From CAZGCA01 sp964524145 (lineage in GTDB: Bacteria > Hydrogenedentota > CAZGCA01): 64,000 nt of DNA. How positions within the stretch are numbered: position 1 is the stretch's first letter; each line of letters opens with the position of its first letter. This document shows, one piece after another, positions 44,721 through 53,499 of this stretch. The DNA is taken from assembly GCA_964524145.1 (NCBI GenBank), contig CAZGCA010000008.1:1-64000 (forward strand), written 5' to 3'. Both the position numbers and the translations under genes were made by a program. The notes beneath the pieces are model-generated. The model was not told the origin of the DNA, searched no databases, and was given only the letters and a program-made list of their open reading frames with translations.

Positions 44721-45442
44721 ACTTATTCGTGACCTTGATTGCAGCGGCCACAGGGTATCTTCTCGGCTCGATCTCCTTTGCCCGGATCGTCACGAGTCGA
44801 GTCGCACCCGGCACGGACATCTCGAAGATTGTCCAGCCACTTCCAGACAGCGACCTCGAGTTCGAGTCGGACTCCGTAAGCGCCACGGCGGTCCGCATAC
44901 ACATCGGCGCACGCTACGGCTGCCTCACGGGGATTTTGGACATGCTCAAAATAGCGGTCCCGACACTGGCTTTTCGACTGTGGGACCCCGCAACACCTTA
45001 TTTCCTCATTGTCGCAGCAATGGGCGTGGTGGGACATGATTGGCCGATCTATACCGGATTCAAAGGGGGCCGCGGAGAATCGACGATTTACGGTGCTTTG
45101 CTCGTCATCGATCCCATCGGAGTCGCCGTCACCACCTTGGCCGGCACAATACTTGGCCTTGTTCTTGGCAGCTTGCTTGTCCTCCGTTTGGGGGGCATGG
45201 TGCTCATGATCCCCTGGTTCTGGTATCGGACGGGAGACTGGGCGCACGTAAGCTACATAGTATTCGTCAACGCTGTTTACTGGACTGCAATTTCCAAAGA
45301 ACTCAGGCAATACTCCCGGCTCCAGAAACAGGGGTTGTCGCTGAGCCAGGAGCAACTGGCGGAACTACTGGCTATGGGCCAACGACTTGGCAGGTTCATG
45401 GATCGCTACAGCCTGCCGGCGCTGTTGAAACGGCGCAAGTGA
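44717..45442 (+). CDS. PlsY-like glycerol-3-phosphate acyltransferase family membrane protein
   Basis: It has 241 residues from ATG at 44717 (AAAGGA upstream). Two PlsY motifs remain: GYLLGSISFARIVTSR at the N-terminus and VGHDWPIYTGFKGGRGEST in the middle, and several membrane helices follow. The usual third motif (near the C-terminus) is not clear, the segment after motif 1 differs from ordinary PlsY, and a 50-residue charged tail is added. It may acylate another alcohol acceptor, perhaps one made by the PEP-synthase-like protein upstream. Ordinary PlsY would use the acyl-phosphate product of PlsX. Confidence 0.8.
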   Translation: MNLFVTLIAAATGYLLGSISFARIVTSRVAPGTDISKIVQPLPDSDLEFESDSVSATAVRIHIGARYGCLTGILDMLKIAVPTLAFRLWDPATPYFLIVAAMGVVGHDWPIYTGFKGGRGESTIYGALLVIDPIGVAVTTLAGTILGLVLGSLLVLRLGGMVLMIPWFWYRTGDWAHVSYIVFVNAVYWTAISKELRQYSRLQKQGLSLSQEQLAELLAMGQRLGRFMDRYSLPALLKRRK

Positions 45443-45513
45443 CGGTCGAGTAATGCAATAATGCTTGAATGAGGAAATAGCAGCCGGGTATCCTCCATGG
45501 GGAGTTCAGCCTC

Positions 45514-45542
45514 TTGACATTATGCCAATATTTCTGGATAAT
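45514..45542 (+). promoter_or_regulatory. Sigma70 promoter for the pseudopilin gene
   Basis: TTGACA (45514-45519), 17-bp spacer, GATAAT (45537-45542). The leader to the ATG at 45632 is about 80 bases and holds GAGGAGGAG before the start. Confidence 0.75.
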
Positions 45543-45631
45543 ATAACCAAGAAAAGGTTGTCTTATCGCAAGCTTTTCTCAAGGCATATGGGTGTTTGAC
45601 AGTCGGACCCGAACGAGGAGGAGCGAAGACA

Positions 45632-46696
45632 ATGTTGACCAATGGCTTTTCACGCATCTGGGCGAACCGTCATTTCGAAACGGGTGACAGACTAAAGGAC
45701 GATAGACTAACGCGGCGACGAGGATTCACTCTTATTGAACTGCTGGTGGTGATAGCGATCATCGGCATACTCGCGGCGATACTTTTACCGGCATTGGCAC
45801 GGGCGCGGGAGGCGGCGCGAAGGGCGAGTTGCCAGAATAACCTCAAACAGTGGGGGCTTGTCTTCAAGATGTACGCAGGCGAATGGAACGGACAGTTTCC
45901 ACCATGCCAGCTGGCCCAAGTGCCCCTCTACAACTGCGACACCAAGCTGCCCCTGGGGACAACAGCCACTACCCCGTTCCTTGCCCCCAAACTGGACACG
46001 ATCTATCCCGAATACGTGACCGATCCCGCTATAGGCATCTGTCCTTCGAATTCCCAGTTCACTGACAACGACATGAGGAACGCAAACGGAGACTGGATTG
46101 CGCATCTGGCCTGCGAGAATCCAATCGACCCCGCACAAGCACATATGCGCAAAGGGGTCTCTGTATTGCGACGCAACTACATGTACTGGGGCTGGTTGAT
46201 GGACAACATCGACGACGATGCGCCCAACCAGGTACCAGTGGACAACGTTGTGCCCGGGACTACCTTGAGCGAAACGCTCCCGCCGCAGCTCGCAGGGGTG
46301 GCATTTGTGGCACTTATGCGGACCGTAACGGGCATGGACCCGGACTCAGGTTCGCACGATGTCGAATTCTCGGGGCCTTTCGGTACAGCTTACGCCGGGT
46401 ATGGCAACGCGGGCGGAAACAGTGTGTACCGGTTGAGAGAGGGTATCGAACGGTTTCTTATAACGGACATCAACAATCCGGCGGCTTCTGCCAGAGGACA
46501 GAGCGACGTCTGGGTTATGTCCGACAAGGTGAGCATGGAACCAGGTGAATACAACCATGTACCGGGCGGCGGGAACATTCTCTACATGGATGGCCATGTG
46601 GAGTTCGAACGCTACCCGGGCAGGCCGCCGATTACCCGGAGCATGGGAGCGCTCTTTGGGGCCCTTTACGAAGTCTTCATTGAGCATTTGGAGTAG
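45632..46696 (+). CDS. DUF1559-type pseudopilin (prepilin-like protein)
   Basis: It has 354 residues from ATG at 45632, GAGGAGGAG upstream. A 29-residue basic leader ends in the prepilin peptidase site RRRG-FTLIELLVVIAIIG, followed by the amphipathic helix ILPALARAREAARRASCQNNLKQWG. The body is a DUF1559 domain with the C-terminal H-x9-DG-like motif in YNHVPGGGNILYMDGHVEF. Such proteins are massively expanded in PVC-type bacteria and probably make up short pili or surface fibres; a role in cell-surface assembly is an inference. A truncated paralogue lies at 13563. It stands alone, 0.2 kb before the aldehyde dehydrogenase stop. Confidence 0.93.
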   Translation: MLTNGFSRIWANRHFETGDRLKDDRLTRRRGFTLIELLVVIAIIGILAAILLPALARAREAARRASCQNNLKQWGLVFKMYAGEWNGQFPPCQLAQVPLYNCDTKLPLGTTATTPFLAPKLDTIYPEYVTDPAIGICPSNSQFTDNDMRNANGDWIAHLACENPIDPAQAHMRKGVSVLRRNYMYWGWLMDNIDDDAPNQVPVDNVVPGTTLSETLPPQLAGVAFVALMRTVTGMDPDSGSHDVEFSGPFGTAYAGYGNAGGNSVYRLREGIERFLITDINNPAASARGQSDVWVMSDKVSMEPGEYNHVPGGGNILYMDGHVEFERYPGRPPITRSMGALFGALYEVFIEHLE

Positions 46697-46907
46697 ACCC
46701 ACGTTGCCTTGGCACTTCAAACGTCGGGCGTTGATGGCACAGCAGATGCACCTCCACTCGCCGCTCGATACCTCCTCGCTTGGCGAGACGGCACACCATC
46801 GCCCGGACGTACTATCGATCGTCTTGGGTCTCGATCTGCTCGTGCATTCAGGAAGCCAATTCCCCGGACCACGGCGCCCAGGGTGAAAGTTGGTTGACCC
46901 GGTAAAG

Positions 46908-48338
46908 TCACCCGCCAAGCAGAAAACGGCAGACGCGCTTTACCCCGGCAAGGGACAGTGAAGATGGTGGATACCGGAATTTCGGGTCGACGAGCAGGGA
47001 TCTTCGCAACACGCTCTTGTAATGGGTGAAGCAGTCGAATCCCGCTTTTCCCCGGTAGGTCCCCATTCCGCTGGCGCCGACCCCGCCGAAAGGTAGATCC
47101 TTTCCCAAGATGTGAGCAACAGTATCGTTGATGCACACGCCGCCCGAAGCCGTCTGCTTGATCACCTGCTCTTGGGTGCGACGGTCATTTGTAAACAGGT
47201 ACAGAGCAAGCGGCTTTGGCCGCTTGCGCAACATCGAGAGCGCTTCCTCAATCTCGCTGAACTCAAGAACCGGCAGGATCGGGCCAAAGATCTCTTCCTG
47301 CATCACCGGCGCGGCAAGATCAACATCGGTCATGATCGCCGGCGATATGAAAAGGTCGTTCTCGTCATGCTGCCCGCCACAGACAATGCTCCCTTGCGAC
47401 AGATAACCGACGAGTCGGTCGAAATGCGCGCGGTTTACAATTCGGCCGAAGTCCTTGCTGCTCTGCACTGACTCGCCGAAAAACCGATGCAGCGTCTGCT
47501 CTAACGCTGCAAGCAGCGAGTCTTTGACCTGCCGGTGAGCCAGAACGAAGTCCGGTGCCACACACGTCTGTCCGGCATTCAAACACTTGCCCCACATGAT
47601 CCGCCTCGCGGCAGTCTCGACGTTCACGTCGTCGCACACGATACAGGGGCACTTTCCGCCCAGCTCGAGCGTGACGGGCGTCAGATGTCTCGAGGCCGCT
47701 TCCATGACCGCCCGGCCAACCATCGTGCTCCCCGTAAAGAACACGTGGTCGAAACGTTCCCGCAAGACCGATTCAGCTACACCCCGAGCTCCTTTGACGA
47801 CTGTCACGTAGTCCGGCGGAAAAGCCTCGCTCACCATTCTCGCAATCGCTTCGGAAGTTCTTGGCGCGAACCGCGACGATTTGAGGCACACGCAATTCCC
47901 GGCCGCTATCGCACCAACGAGCGGCGAGAAAAGGAGTTGGAACGGATAGTTCCAGGGGCCCATGATCAGCACCACGCCATACGGCTCCGGGTATATGAAA
48001 CTCCGGCCCAGCCACGATATCGGCGGAGTACGCCTCCGCTGCACGCGAGCCCACCGGGAGAGGTGACGTAGTGCATGCGAGATATCCGCCTGCACAAACC
48101 CTAGCTCCGATACATAAGCCTCGAGCGGTGGTTTGCGCAGATCGGCGTACAGCGCGTCCAGTAGGTGCTTTTCGTTGGACTCGATCGCGCGCTGCAGAAC
48201 CTTAAGCTGTTTGACTCTGAAGGAAAGCGGATAGGTGGCTTGTGTTTCGAAGAAGGAGCGCAGATTCCCAACCAGCACTGAGTGGTTCGAGGATCCGCTT
48301 GTAGCTGTTGCCTGCCCCTGGGCACGGTCGTCGTTCAC
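46908..48338 (-). CDS. Aldehyde dehydrogenase, carotenoid-aldehyde type
   Basis: It has 476 residues from GTG at 48338 with GGAGGA six bases upstream; the open frame back to 48440 lacks an RBS. Family 3-like ALDH: GVVLIMGPWNYPFQLLFSPLVGAIAAGN, FTGSTMVGRAVMEAAS, catalytic Glu in VTLELGGKCPCIV, catalytic Cys in CLNAGQTCVAPDFVL, EEIFGPILPVLEF. A C-terminal hydrophobic tail suggests membrane association. Its position next to crtPQO-like genes suggests that it oxidises 4,4'-diaponeurosporenal to the acid, the step performed in staphylococci by AldH. It is transcribed divergently from that cluster. Confidence 0.9.
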   Translation of the reverse strand: MNDDRAQGQATATSGSSNHSVLVGNLRSFFETQATYPLSFRVKQLKVLQRAIESNEKHLLDALYADLRKPPLEAYVSELGFVQADISHALRHLSRWARVQRRRTPPISWLGRSFIYPEPYGVVLIMGPWNYPFQLLFSPLVGAIAAGNCVCLKSSRFAPRTSEAIARMVSEAFPPDYVTVVKGARGVAESVLRERFDHVFFTGSTMVGRAVMEAASRHLTPVTLELGGKCPCIVCDDVNVETAARRIMWGKCLNAGQTCVAPDFVLAHRQVKDSLLAALEQTLHRFFGESVQSSKDFGRIVNRAHFDRLVGYLSQGSIVCGGQHDENDLFISPAIMTDVDLAAPVMQEEIFGPILPVLEFSEIEEALSMLRKRPKPLALYLFTNDRRTQEQVIKQTASGGVCINDTVAHILGKDLPFGGVGASGMGTYRGKAGFDCFTHYKSVLRRSLLVDPKFRYPPSSLSLAGVKRVCRFLLGG

Positions 48339-48361
48339 CTGTCTTCCTCCAACGGTCGCCG

Positions 48362-48406
48362 GCCCGCCGTTTGAATGGCGGGCTACCCCGATGGCGCTAC
48401 CGGGGT
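48362..48406. promoter_or_regulatory. Two adjacent inverted repeats between the divergent carotenoid genes
   Basis: GCCCGCC (48362-48368) with GGCGGGC (48377-48383), and ACCCCG (48385-48390) with CGGGGT (48401-48406). They lie 24 bp before the aldehyde dehydrogenase start and could be leader hairpins or operators. Confidence 0.45.
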
Positions 48407-48433
48407 CCCAATCAGTTTTCGTTAGTTCAACAG

Positions 48434-48462
48434 TTGACAATCACCTATTCTAGCTCTATACT
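48434..48462 (+). promoter_or_regulatory. Sigma70 promoter of the carotenoid operon
   Basis: TTGACA (48434-48439), 17-bp spacer, TATACT (48457-48462), predicting a start near 48469 and a 40-base leader to the GTG of the TPR gene. Confidence 0.75.
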
Positions 48463-48510
48463 GTGTATTCATCAAGCGAGAGCGGACCTTCCTCCTGAGG
48501 AAATCGGACT

Positions 48511-49305
48511 GTGACTCGGCCCAGCGTTTCAATCCCAGTGGCGGTGATTTTCCTTGTCGCGAACGCGGCATCAGCAGCCAACCTGCAGGATTCGATCGAG
48601 ACCGGAATCGAGCAGTTCAACGCCGCCTACCGCGCTTGGGACCTGTCACAGTTTGAAACCGCAGCCGAGGTTTTTGAGCAGGTCTGCTCAACCCATCCTG
48701 ACTCGTACGAGGCACACTACTGGCTCGGAGCCGCCCGCTTCCACATCATTCTGCACCGCATTGGAGACGAAGCAAAGCCTATTACAAACGCTGAATTCCG
48801 GCGATTGACCGGGAGTGCAAAGGCACCCTTGAAACGGGCAGTCAAGCTGAATGACGACGACTCGGGAAGTCATGCCATCATTAGCACACTGGTCGGCCTG
48901 CAGATCGCGCGCAGCCCTTCGTCCGCCCTTTGGCGTGGGCCCAAGTCCACACGTTACAAACGCCGCGCGTTGCGTAACGGCCCGGACAACCCGCGGGCGC
49001 ATTATCTCGTAGGTACCAGCTACTTCCATGCTCCCGGTATACTCGGGGGCCGAAAGAAGGGGCTCGAGTTCTTCCTGAAAGCAGAGAGACTGTTCGTCCA
49101 GGAGTCGAAACAGAATCGCCAGCCGCTTCAACCCGCATGGGGTTATGGCAGTTGCCTGACATTTATCGGCCGAACCTACCAGCACATCGGACAAACGGGG
49201 CAAGCTGAGACCTATTTCCAGAAAGCATTGTCTGTGAACCCGGACGACAGACTTGCGCAGAACGGCCTCAAGGAGTTGACCAAAGAAGCCGCAGACAAGG
49301 AGTGA
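48511..49305 (+). CDS. Exported TPR-repeat protein
   Basis: It has 264 residues from GTG at 48511 with GAGGAAA 9 bp before. The signal peptide (PVAVIFLVANAASAAN) is followed by tetratricopeptide repeats: FETAAEVFEQVCSTHPDSYEAHYWLGAARFH, a divergent middle, and GRTYQHIGQTGQAETYFQKALSVNPDD. It is the first gene of the carotenoid operon, only 4 bp before crtP. A TPR scaffold is unusual in carotenoid clusters; it may organise the membrane enzymes, or just share the transcript. Confidence 0.85.
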   Translation: MTRPSVSIPVAVIFLVANAASAANLQDSIETGIEQFNAAYRAWDLSQFETAAEVFEQVCSTHPDSYEAHYWLGAARFHIILHRIGDEAKPITNAEFRRLTGSAKAPLKRAVKLNDDDSGSHAIISTLVGLQIARSPSSALWRGPKSTRYKRRALRNGPDNPRAHYLVGTSYFHAPGILGGRKKGLEFFLKAERLFVQESKQNRQPLQPAWGYGSCLTFIGRTYQHIGQTGQAETYFQKALSVNPDDRLAQNGLKELTKEAADKE

Positions 49306-49309
49306 CGTG

Positions 49310-50800
49310 ATGGCGTTGGGACCACGCAAGAAAGTGATCGTGATCGGCGCAGGGCTCGGCGGCATTTCGGCCGCCATTTCGCTGTCTCAGGAAGGCTACG
49401 AGGTCGATGTCTACGAGAAGAACGACAAGATCGGCGGGAAGCTCAACGTCCTGAACGCGGAGGGATACACGTTCGACCTTGGACCGTCCATCCTGACGCT
49501 ACCCCATCTGTTCGAGCGGCTCTTTGAAGGCTCGGACCGGAAAATGGCGGACTACTTCAGCATTCGGCCGGTACGCCCGCACTGGAGGAACTTCTTCGAG
49601 GACGGCACTGTCATCGATTTGTACCCGGAAACAGATCTCATGGCAAAGGAAGCAGCGAAAGCGGGCGAGACGCCGCACGCCGTCGAGGCGTTCTTGCACT
49701 ACTCGGAGCAGCTTTACGATCTGGTTGACAGCGGTTACTTCCAGCAGGGATTGGATTCGACCCGCGAGTTCCGCCGATTCTACGGCCTGACTACGTTCAT
49801 GCAGTTTGACCTGTTCCGGACGATGCACGCAGGTGTCGCCCGGCACCTGAAGAGCCCTTACCTTCGCGACATCTTCGACTTCTTCATCAAATATGTCGGC
49901 TCCTCGGCATACGACGCGCCTGCGTTCATGAACTCGCTGCCCACCATCCAGTTCCGCTACGACCTCTGGTACGTGGACGGCGGCATGTACAACATCGCTC
50001 GCGGCCTGGAAAAGCTCATGACAGAACTCGGGATTCACATTCATCTCAACAGCAAGGTTACCGAAATCCGTACGGACGGCTCCCGGATCACTGAAGTCGT
50101 TGTCAATGGCGACACCAGCGCCGGCGCAGACATCGTCGTCTGCAACGTCGAGGTAATTCCCGCCTATCGCGACCTCCTGTGCGAAGACAAGCGGTTCCTC
50201 AAGCGGCTCCGCAGGTTCGAACCGTCTTGCTCCGGACTGGTCTTGGATTTGGGCCTTGACACCCAGTACCCACAGCTTGCGCATCACAACTTCCTCTTCT
50301 CCGGGAACCAGCGCGACCATTTCCGAAGCGTATTCCATAAGAAGGTTCTACCCGCCGATCCGACCGTCTACCTCGTTGCGGCATCGAAGACCGACCCCTC
50401 CGTTGCTCCTTCCGGATGCGACTGCCTTAAGATTCTCCCCCACATTCCCCACATCGATCCGGCACGTCCGTTGGAGCAGTCCGATTACGTCGCGTTCAAG
50501 AATCGCTTGATTGACAAGCTCGAACGCATGGGGCTCGAAGACCTTCGGAAACATATTGTGTTTGAGCACATGTGGACCCCGCTGGACATAGAGCGAATGT
50601 ACGGTTCAAACCAGGGATCCATTTACGGCGTTGTCTCCGACCGGTTCAAGAACTTCGCGTTCAAGGCGCCCAAGCAAAGCACACGCTATCCGAACCTCTT
50701 CTTCGTCGGGGGGTCAGTAAACCCCGGCGGCGGCATGCCGATGGTCGTGTTGTGCGGACAGAATGTGTGCCGGCGGGTTGTGGAATGGGATAGAAAGTGA
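49310..50800 (+). CDS. crtP: 4,4'-diaponeurosporene oxygenase (CrtP-like)
   Basis: It has 496 residues from ATG at 49310 with AAGGAG seven bases upstream. An N-terminal dinucleotide fold (KVIVIGAGLGGISAAISLSQ) and the CrtI-family end (NLFFVGGSVNPGGGMPMVVLCGQNV) are clear. The sequence follows Staphylococcus CrtP closely in memory: FDLGPSILTLPHLFERLF, IKYVGSSAYDAPA, YPQLAHHNFLFS and PHIPHIDPARPL. It oxidises the terminal methyl of the C30 carotene to an aldehyde, with FAD as cofactor. It could alternatively be CrtN (desaturase), but the motifs fit the oxygenase better. No crtM (diapophytoene synthase) or second desaturase is in this window. Confidence 0.9.
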   Translation: MALGPRKKVIVIGAGLGGISAAISLSQEGYEVDVYEKNDKIGGKLNVLNAEGYTFDLGPSILTLPHLFERLFEGSDRKMADYFSIRPVRPHWRNFFEDGTVIDLYPETDLMAKEAAKAGETPHAVEAFLHYSEQLYDLVDSGYFQQGLDSTREFRRFYGLTTFMQFDLFRTMHAGVARHLKSPYLRDIFDFFIKYVGSSAYDAPAFMNSLPTIQFRYDLWYVDGGMYNIARGLEKLMTELGIHIHLNSKVTEIRTDGSRITEVVVNGDTSAGADIVVCNVEVIPAYRDLLCEDKRFLKRLRRFEPSCSGLVLDLGLDTQYPQLAHHNFLFSGNQRDHFRSVFHKKVLPADPTVYLVAASKTDPSVAPSGCDCLKILPHIPHIDPARPLEQSDYVAFKNRLIDKLERMGLEDLRKHIVFEHMWTPLDIERMYGSNQGSIYGVVSDRFKNFAFKAPKQSTRYPNLFFVGGSVNPGGGMPMVVLCGQNVCRRVVEWDRK

Positions 50801-51906
50801 CGTTCGCACTCTTCATACTGGCCCTGTGGACCTTGGGACTCCTGTTCATGTTTCGGGTCCCGGTATGCCGGAGCAGCGGTGCACACCGGCAGCGTCCTAC
50901 TTTGTCGATCATCATCCCCGCGCGCAATGAGGAATCGACCCTGCCCATACTGCTCACATCGCTCTCAGTGCAGGACCCTTTACCCGAGGAGATCATCGTC
51001 GTTGACGACGGGTCCGAAGACCGCACCGCCGTCGTGGCGCGCGAGGCCGGCGTCAGAGTACTCCCCTCGGAACCGTTGCCCGATGGGTGGCGCGGCAAGA
51101 CCTGGGCGTGCTTCCAGGGTGCCGAGGAGGCGACAGGCAAAGTGTTGCTGTTCGTCGACGCCGACACCTTCTTCGAACAAGACGGCCTGCACCGTATCAT
51201 GGATACCTATCTCGATCAGCGCGGTGTCTTGTCAGTGGGCCCGTATCACAAGGTCAGGCGCGTCTACGAAGAGCTGTCGGCATTCTTTAACCTGATCATG
51301 ACCGGCGGCACAGGCGCGTTTACGGTCCTGGGAACGATGCGACAACCGACCGGACTCTTTGGCCCGTTTCTCATGCTCGACCGTCACACCTACTTCCAGA
51401 GCGGCGGACACGCCAGGGTAAAGGACAAGATACTCGAGAACCTCCATCTGGCCGCGTGGTTCCGTCGGTCGGGAGTTCCCATGCGCTGCTACGGCGGGAA
51501 GGGTGCCGTCAGCATGCGCATGTATCCTCACGGTCTGCGCGATCTCATTGAAGGATGGAGCAAGGCGTTCGCAACCGGCGCGGCTTCGACACCCCTGCCA
51601 CTGCTGTTGCTTATCATCGCCTGGATTGCCGGCAGCATCGAGGCCATTATCTATGTCGTCTGGGCCGTTCTCAACGGCAGCGTTTATTCGCTCGTCCTGT
51701 CCGGGGTTCTGTACCTTTGTTTTGCGCTTCAGATATGGTTCATGCTCACCCGGATCGGCGCTTTCAGGCTTTGCACGGCGCTTCTCTATCCGATACCGTT
51801 ACTCTTCTACATCGTGGTGTTCACCCGTTCCTCGCTGCTGTATAAGCTTAACAGAGGTGTCTCCTGGAAGGGGCGCCACGTCGACACGGGGCCACCTGGA
51901 AAGTAG
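50797..51906 (+). CDS. crtQ: Diaponeurosporenoate glucosyltransferase-like (CrtQ) glycosyltransferase family 2
   Basis: It has 369 residues from GTG at 50797, overlapping the crtP stop by 4 bp. An N-terminal membrane segment precedes a GT2 domain: LSIIIPARNEESTLPILLTSL, EEIIVVDDGSEDRTA, KVLLFVDADTFFEQDGL (the DxD), and GGHARVKDKILENLHLAAWF as the acceptor-side ED/QxxRW-equivalent area. Three or four membrane helices follow at the C-terminus. In staphyloxanthin synthesis CrtQ adds glucose to the carboxyl of 4,4'-diaponeurosporenoate. Family fit and gene order both support this; the sugar is an inference. Confidence 0.88.
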   Translation: MTFALFILALWTLGLLFMFRVPVCRSSGAHRQRPTLSIIIPARNEESTLPILLTSLSVQDPLPEEIIVVDDGSEDRTAVVAREAGVRVLPSEPLPDGWRGKTWACFQGAEEATGKVLLFVDADTFFEQDGLHRIMDTYLDQRGVLSVGPYHKVRRVYEELSAFFNLIMTGGTGAFTVLGTMRQPTGLFGPFLMLDRHTYFQSGGHARVKDKILENLHLAAWFRRSGVPMRCYGGKGAVSMRMYPHGLRDLIEGWSKAFATGAASTPLPLLLLIIAWIAGSIEAIIYVVWAVLNGSVYSLVLSGVLYLCFALQIWFMLTRIGAFRLCTALLYPIPLLFYIVVFTRSSLLYKLNRGVSWKGRHVDTGPPGK

Positions 51907-51916
51907 ACCGCTTGAG

Positions 51917-52399
51917 ATGCTTGTCGAACTGCCTGTCGTCCTGCTCGTCGTCGTCAACATCTTCGGATGGCTGACCATACATCTCGGCGTGGCATGGCTC
52001 GTCACACAGTTCCCCGATCGGCTGTTCCGGACCGAGGGATGGCTCTACCGAGCTCGACCTTGGGAATACGACGGCCGCCTCTACGAGAGGGTGTTCCTGA
52101 TCAATGCATGGAAGAAAAAGTTGCCCGACGGCGCTGCGCTCTTCAAGAAGGGGTTCCCAAAGCGGCGGTTCATAAGCAGAGACCCGGCATACCTCGAACG
52201 TTTTGCCCGGGAGACTTGTCGCGGGGAGATCGTGCACTGGATAGTGTTCTCGTGCTCGCTGCTGTTCTTTATCTGGAACCCGTGGTGGGCCGGGTTCGTC
52301 ATGGTGGGGTACGCTTCCGTCGCCAACCTGCCCTGCATCGTTGTCCAGCGCTACAACCGCATCCGCATCTGCCGCACCACAGCACGTTGCGTCAGGTAA
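51917..52399 (+). CDS. crtO: Glycosyl-4,4'-diaponeurosporenoate acyltransferase (CrtO-like)
   Basis: It has 160 residues from ATG at 51917, 10 bp after crtQ. Membrane helices lie at each end, with the core WLVTQFPDRLFRTEGWLYRARPWEYDGRLYERVFLINAWKKKLPDGAALFKKGFPKRRF and RFARETCRGEIVHW, the pattern of Staphylococcus CrtO, which esterifies the glucose with a fatty acid. Length agrees with the family (about 165). It completes the set acid-glycoside-ester, so the end product is probably a membrane-anchored carotenoid glycolipid. Confidence 0.87.
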   Translation: MLVELPVVLLVVVNIFGWLTIHLGVAWLVTQFPDRLFRTEGWLYRARPWEYDGRLYERVFLINAWKKKLPDGAALFKKGFPKRRFISRDPAYLERFARETCRGEIVHWIVFSCSLLFFIWNPWWAGFVMVGYASVANLPCIVVQRYNRIRICRTTARCVR

Positions 52400-52422
52400 C
52401 GACACGGCCGCAATGCCGCACT

Positions 52423-53427
52423 CTACCTCTCTTTGACCTTCATCTCCTGCCGTCGCATCGGCATTGCGTCGATGAGGGAGAAGAGGCCCTCCATCTTGCT
52501 CGGCTCGTTTGAACGGAATTTCTCGCCGCCGTCCTTGCCTATCAGAACAACGCCAAAGGCATCCTTCTCAAGACCGTAGTTCGCTCGGAGCGTTTTGCCG
52601 GCGGATGTGTCGAAGCCGGTGAGGACAAGCGCCACCATGTCACGGTCTCTGAATCCGGCGGCATTCTCGCTGATCCACGTTTGCTGCTGTTTGAGGCGAG
52701 TGTCCTGCGCCGACGCGGCAAAGACGAGAAGCAACCTTCGCTTCCCCCTATAGTCAGTCACATTACCTGTACCGCCCGGGGCCAGAAAGCACGGCTCTTT
52801 GTATCCTTTGACCCACTCGATCTCGAGCCGGAACGGCCCTTGCTGTTTGCCCGAGATGAGCAGCCCAAACATCTTGATTTCACCTGGGTCCAAGTCACCG
52901 TAGTCGGGCATTTCTCGGCCGCGATACGTCGGTTCGAAAATGGCGAACGGCAGCTTGAGTTCCGTCCATCGACCCTCTTGCGGTTCCAACTCCGCCCGAT
53001 AGCTCACGTCGTCGAACGACCCTGTCGTCCTAAGCCGGACATTGTATCGTTTCCCGTCGCCACGCACCCTGACAGCGATACCGTCGTATTCCGACAGGTC
53101 ATGGTCCTTCGGACGCGATCTCACTGATGCGAACCCGCCGCGATTCTCAAGAGAAACCGTGCCAGCAAAGACAGCCCTGCCGTCTTCGAATCTCATCGCA
53201 CTGCGTGAAACACCTCCCATCACAACGTCATCAACATTGTCCCACAGATCCATCTCTGTGCCCTGGCGAAAGTCAAAGATCACGGGTTCGTTCTTTTCAC
53301 GACGTTTCTCTGTCATTTCTGGGCCCTTCTCTTGCCCGGAAACTGTTCTCGCCCGGGTCGTTACCGCGGCCGGTCCTGCCATCGCTGCTGCAAACATCAT
53401 CCACTTCATGAGTGTTCTCACCGTCAT
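52423..53427 (-). CDS. CIA30-domain protein with DUF4174-like C-terminus
   Basis: It has 334 residues from ATG at 53427 after AAGGAGA. A signal-like N-terminus (MTVRTLMKWMMFAAAMAGPAA) precedes a CIA30/galactose-binding-like jelly roll: IFDFRQGTEMDLWDNVDDVVMGGVSRSAMRFED, FAGTVSLENRGGFASVRS, DGIAVRVRGDGKRYNVRLRT. From about residue 215 a DUF4174-like thioredoxin-fold part follows (KRRLLLVFAASAQDTRLKQQQTWI, GVVLIGKDGGEKFRS, LFSLIDAMPMRRQEMKVK). DUF4174 members are often found with redox or stress genes; function unknown. It converges with crtO, 23 bp apart. Confidence 0.85.
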   Translation of the reverse strand: MTVRTLMKWMMFAAAMAGPAAVTTRARTVSGQEKGPEMTEKRREKNEPVIFDFRQGTEMDLWDNVDDVVMGGVSRSAMRFEDGRAVFAGTVSLENRGGFASVRSRPKDHDLSEYDGIAVRVRGDGKRYNVRLRTTGSFDDVSYRAELEPQEGRWTELKLPFAIFEPTYRGREMPDYGDLDPGEIKMFGLLISGKQQGPFRLEIEWVKGYKEPCFLAPGGTGNVTDYRGKRRLLLVFAASAQDTRLKQQQTWISENAAGFRDRDMVALVLTGFDTSAGKTLRANYGLEKDAFGVVLIGKDGGEKFRSNEPSKMEGLFSLIDAMPMRRQEMKVKER

Positions 53428-53499
53428 AGGTTCAATCTCCTTATACCACGAAGCTGCGACAATGTGGATGGGCATGCGAGCACTACTCCCCGTGTGACT

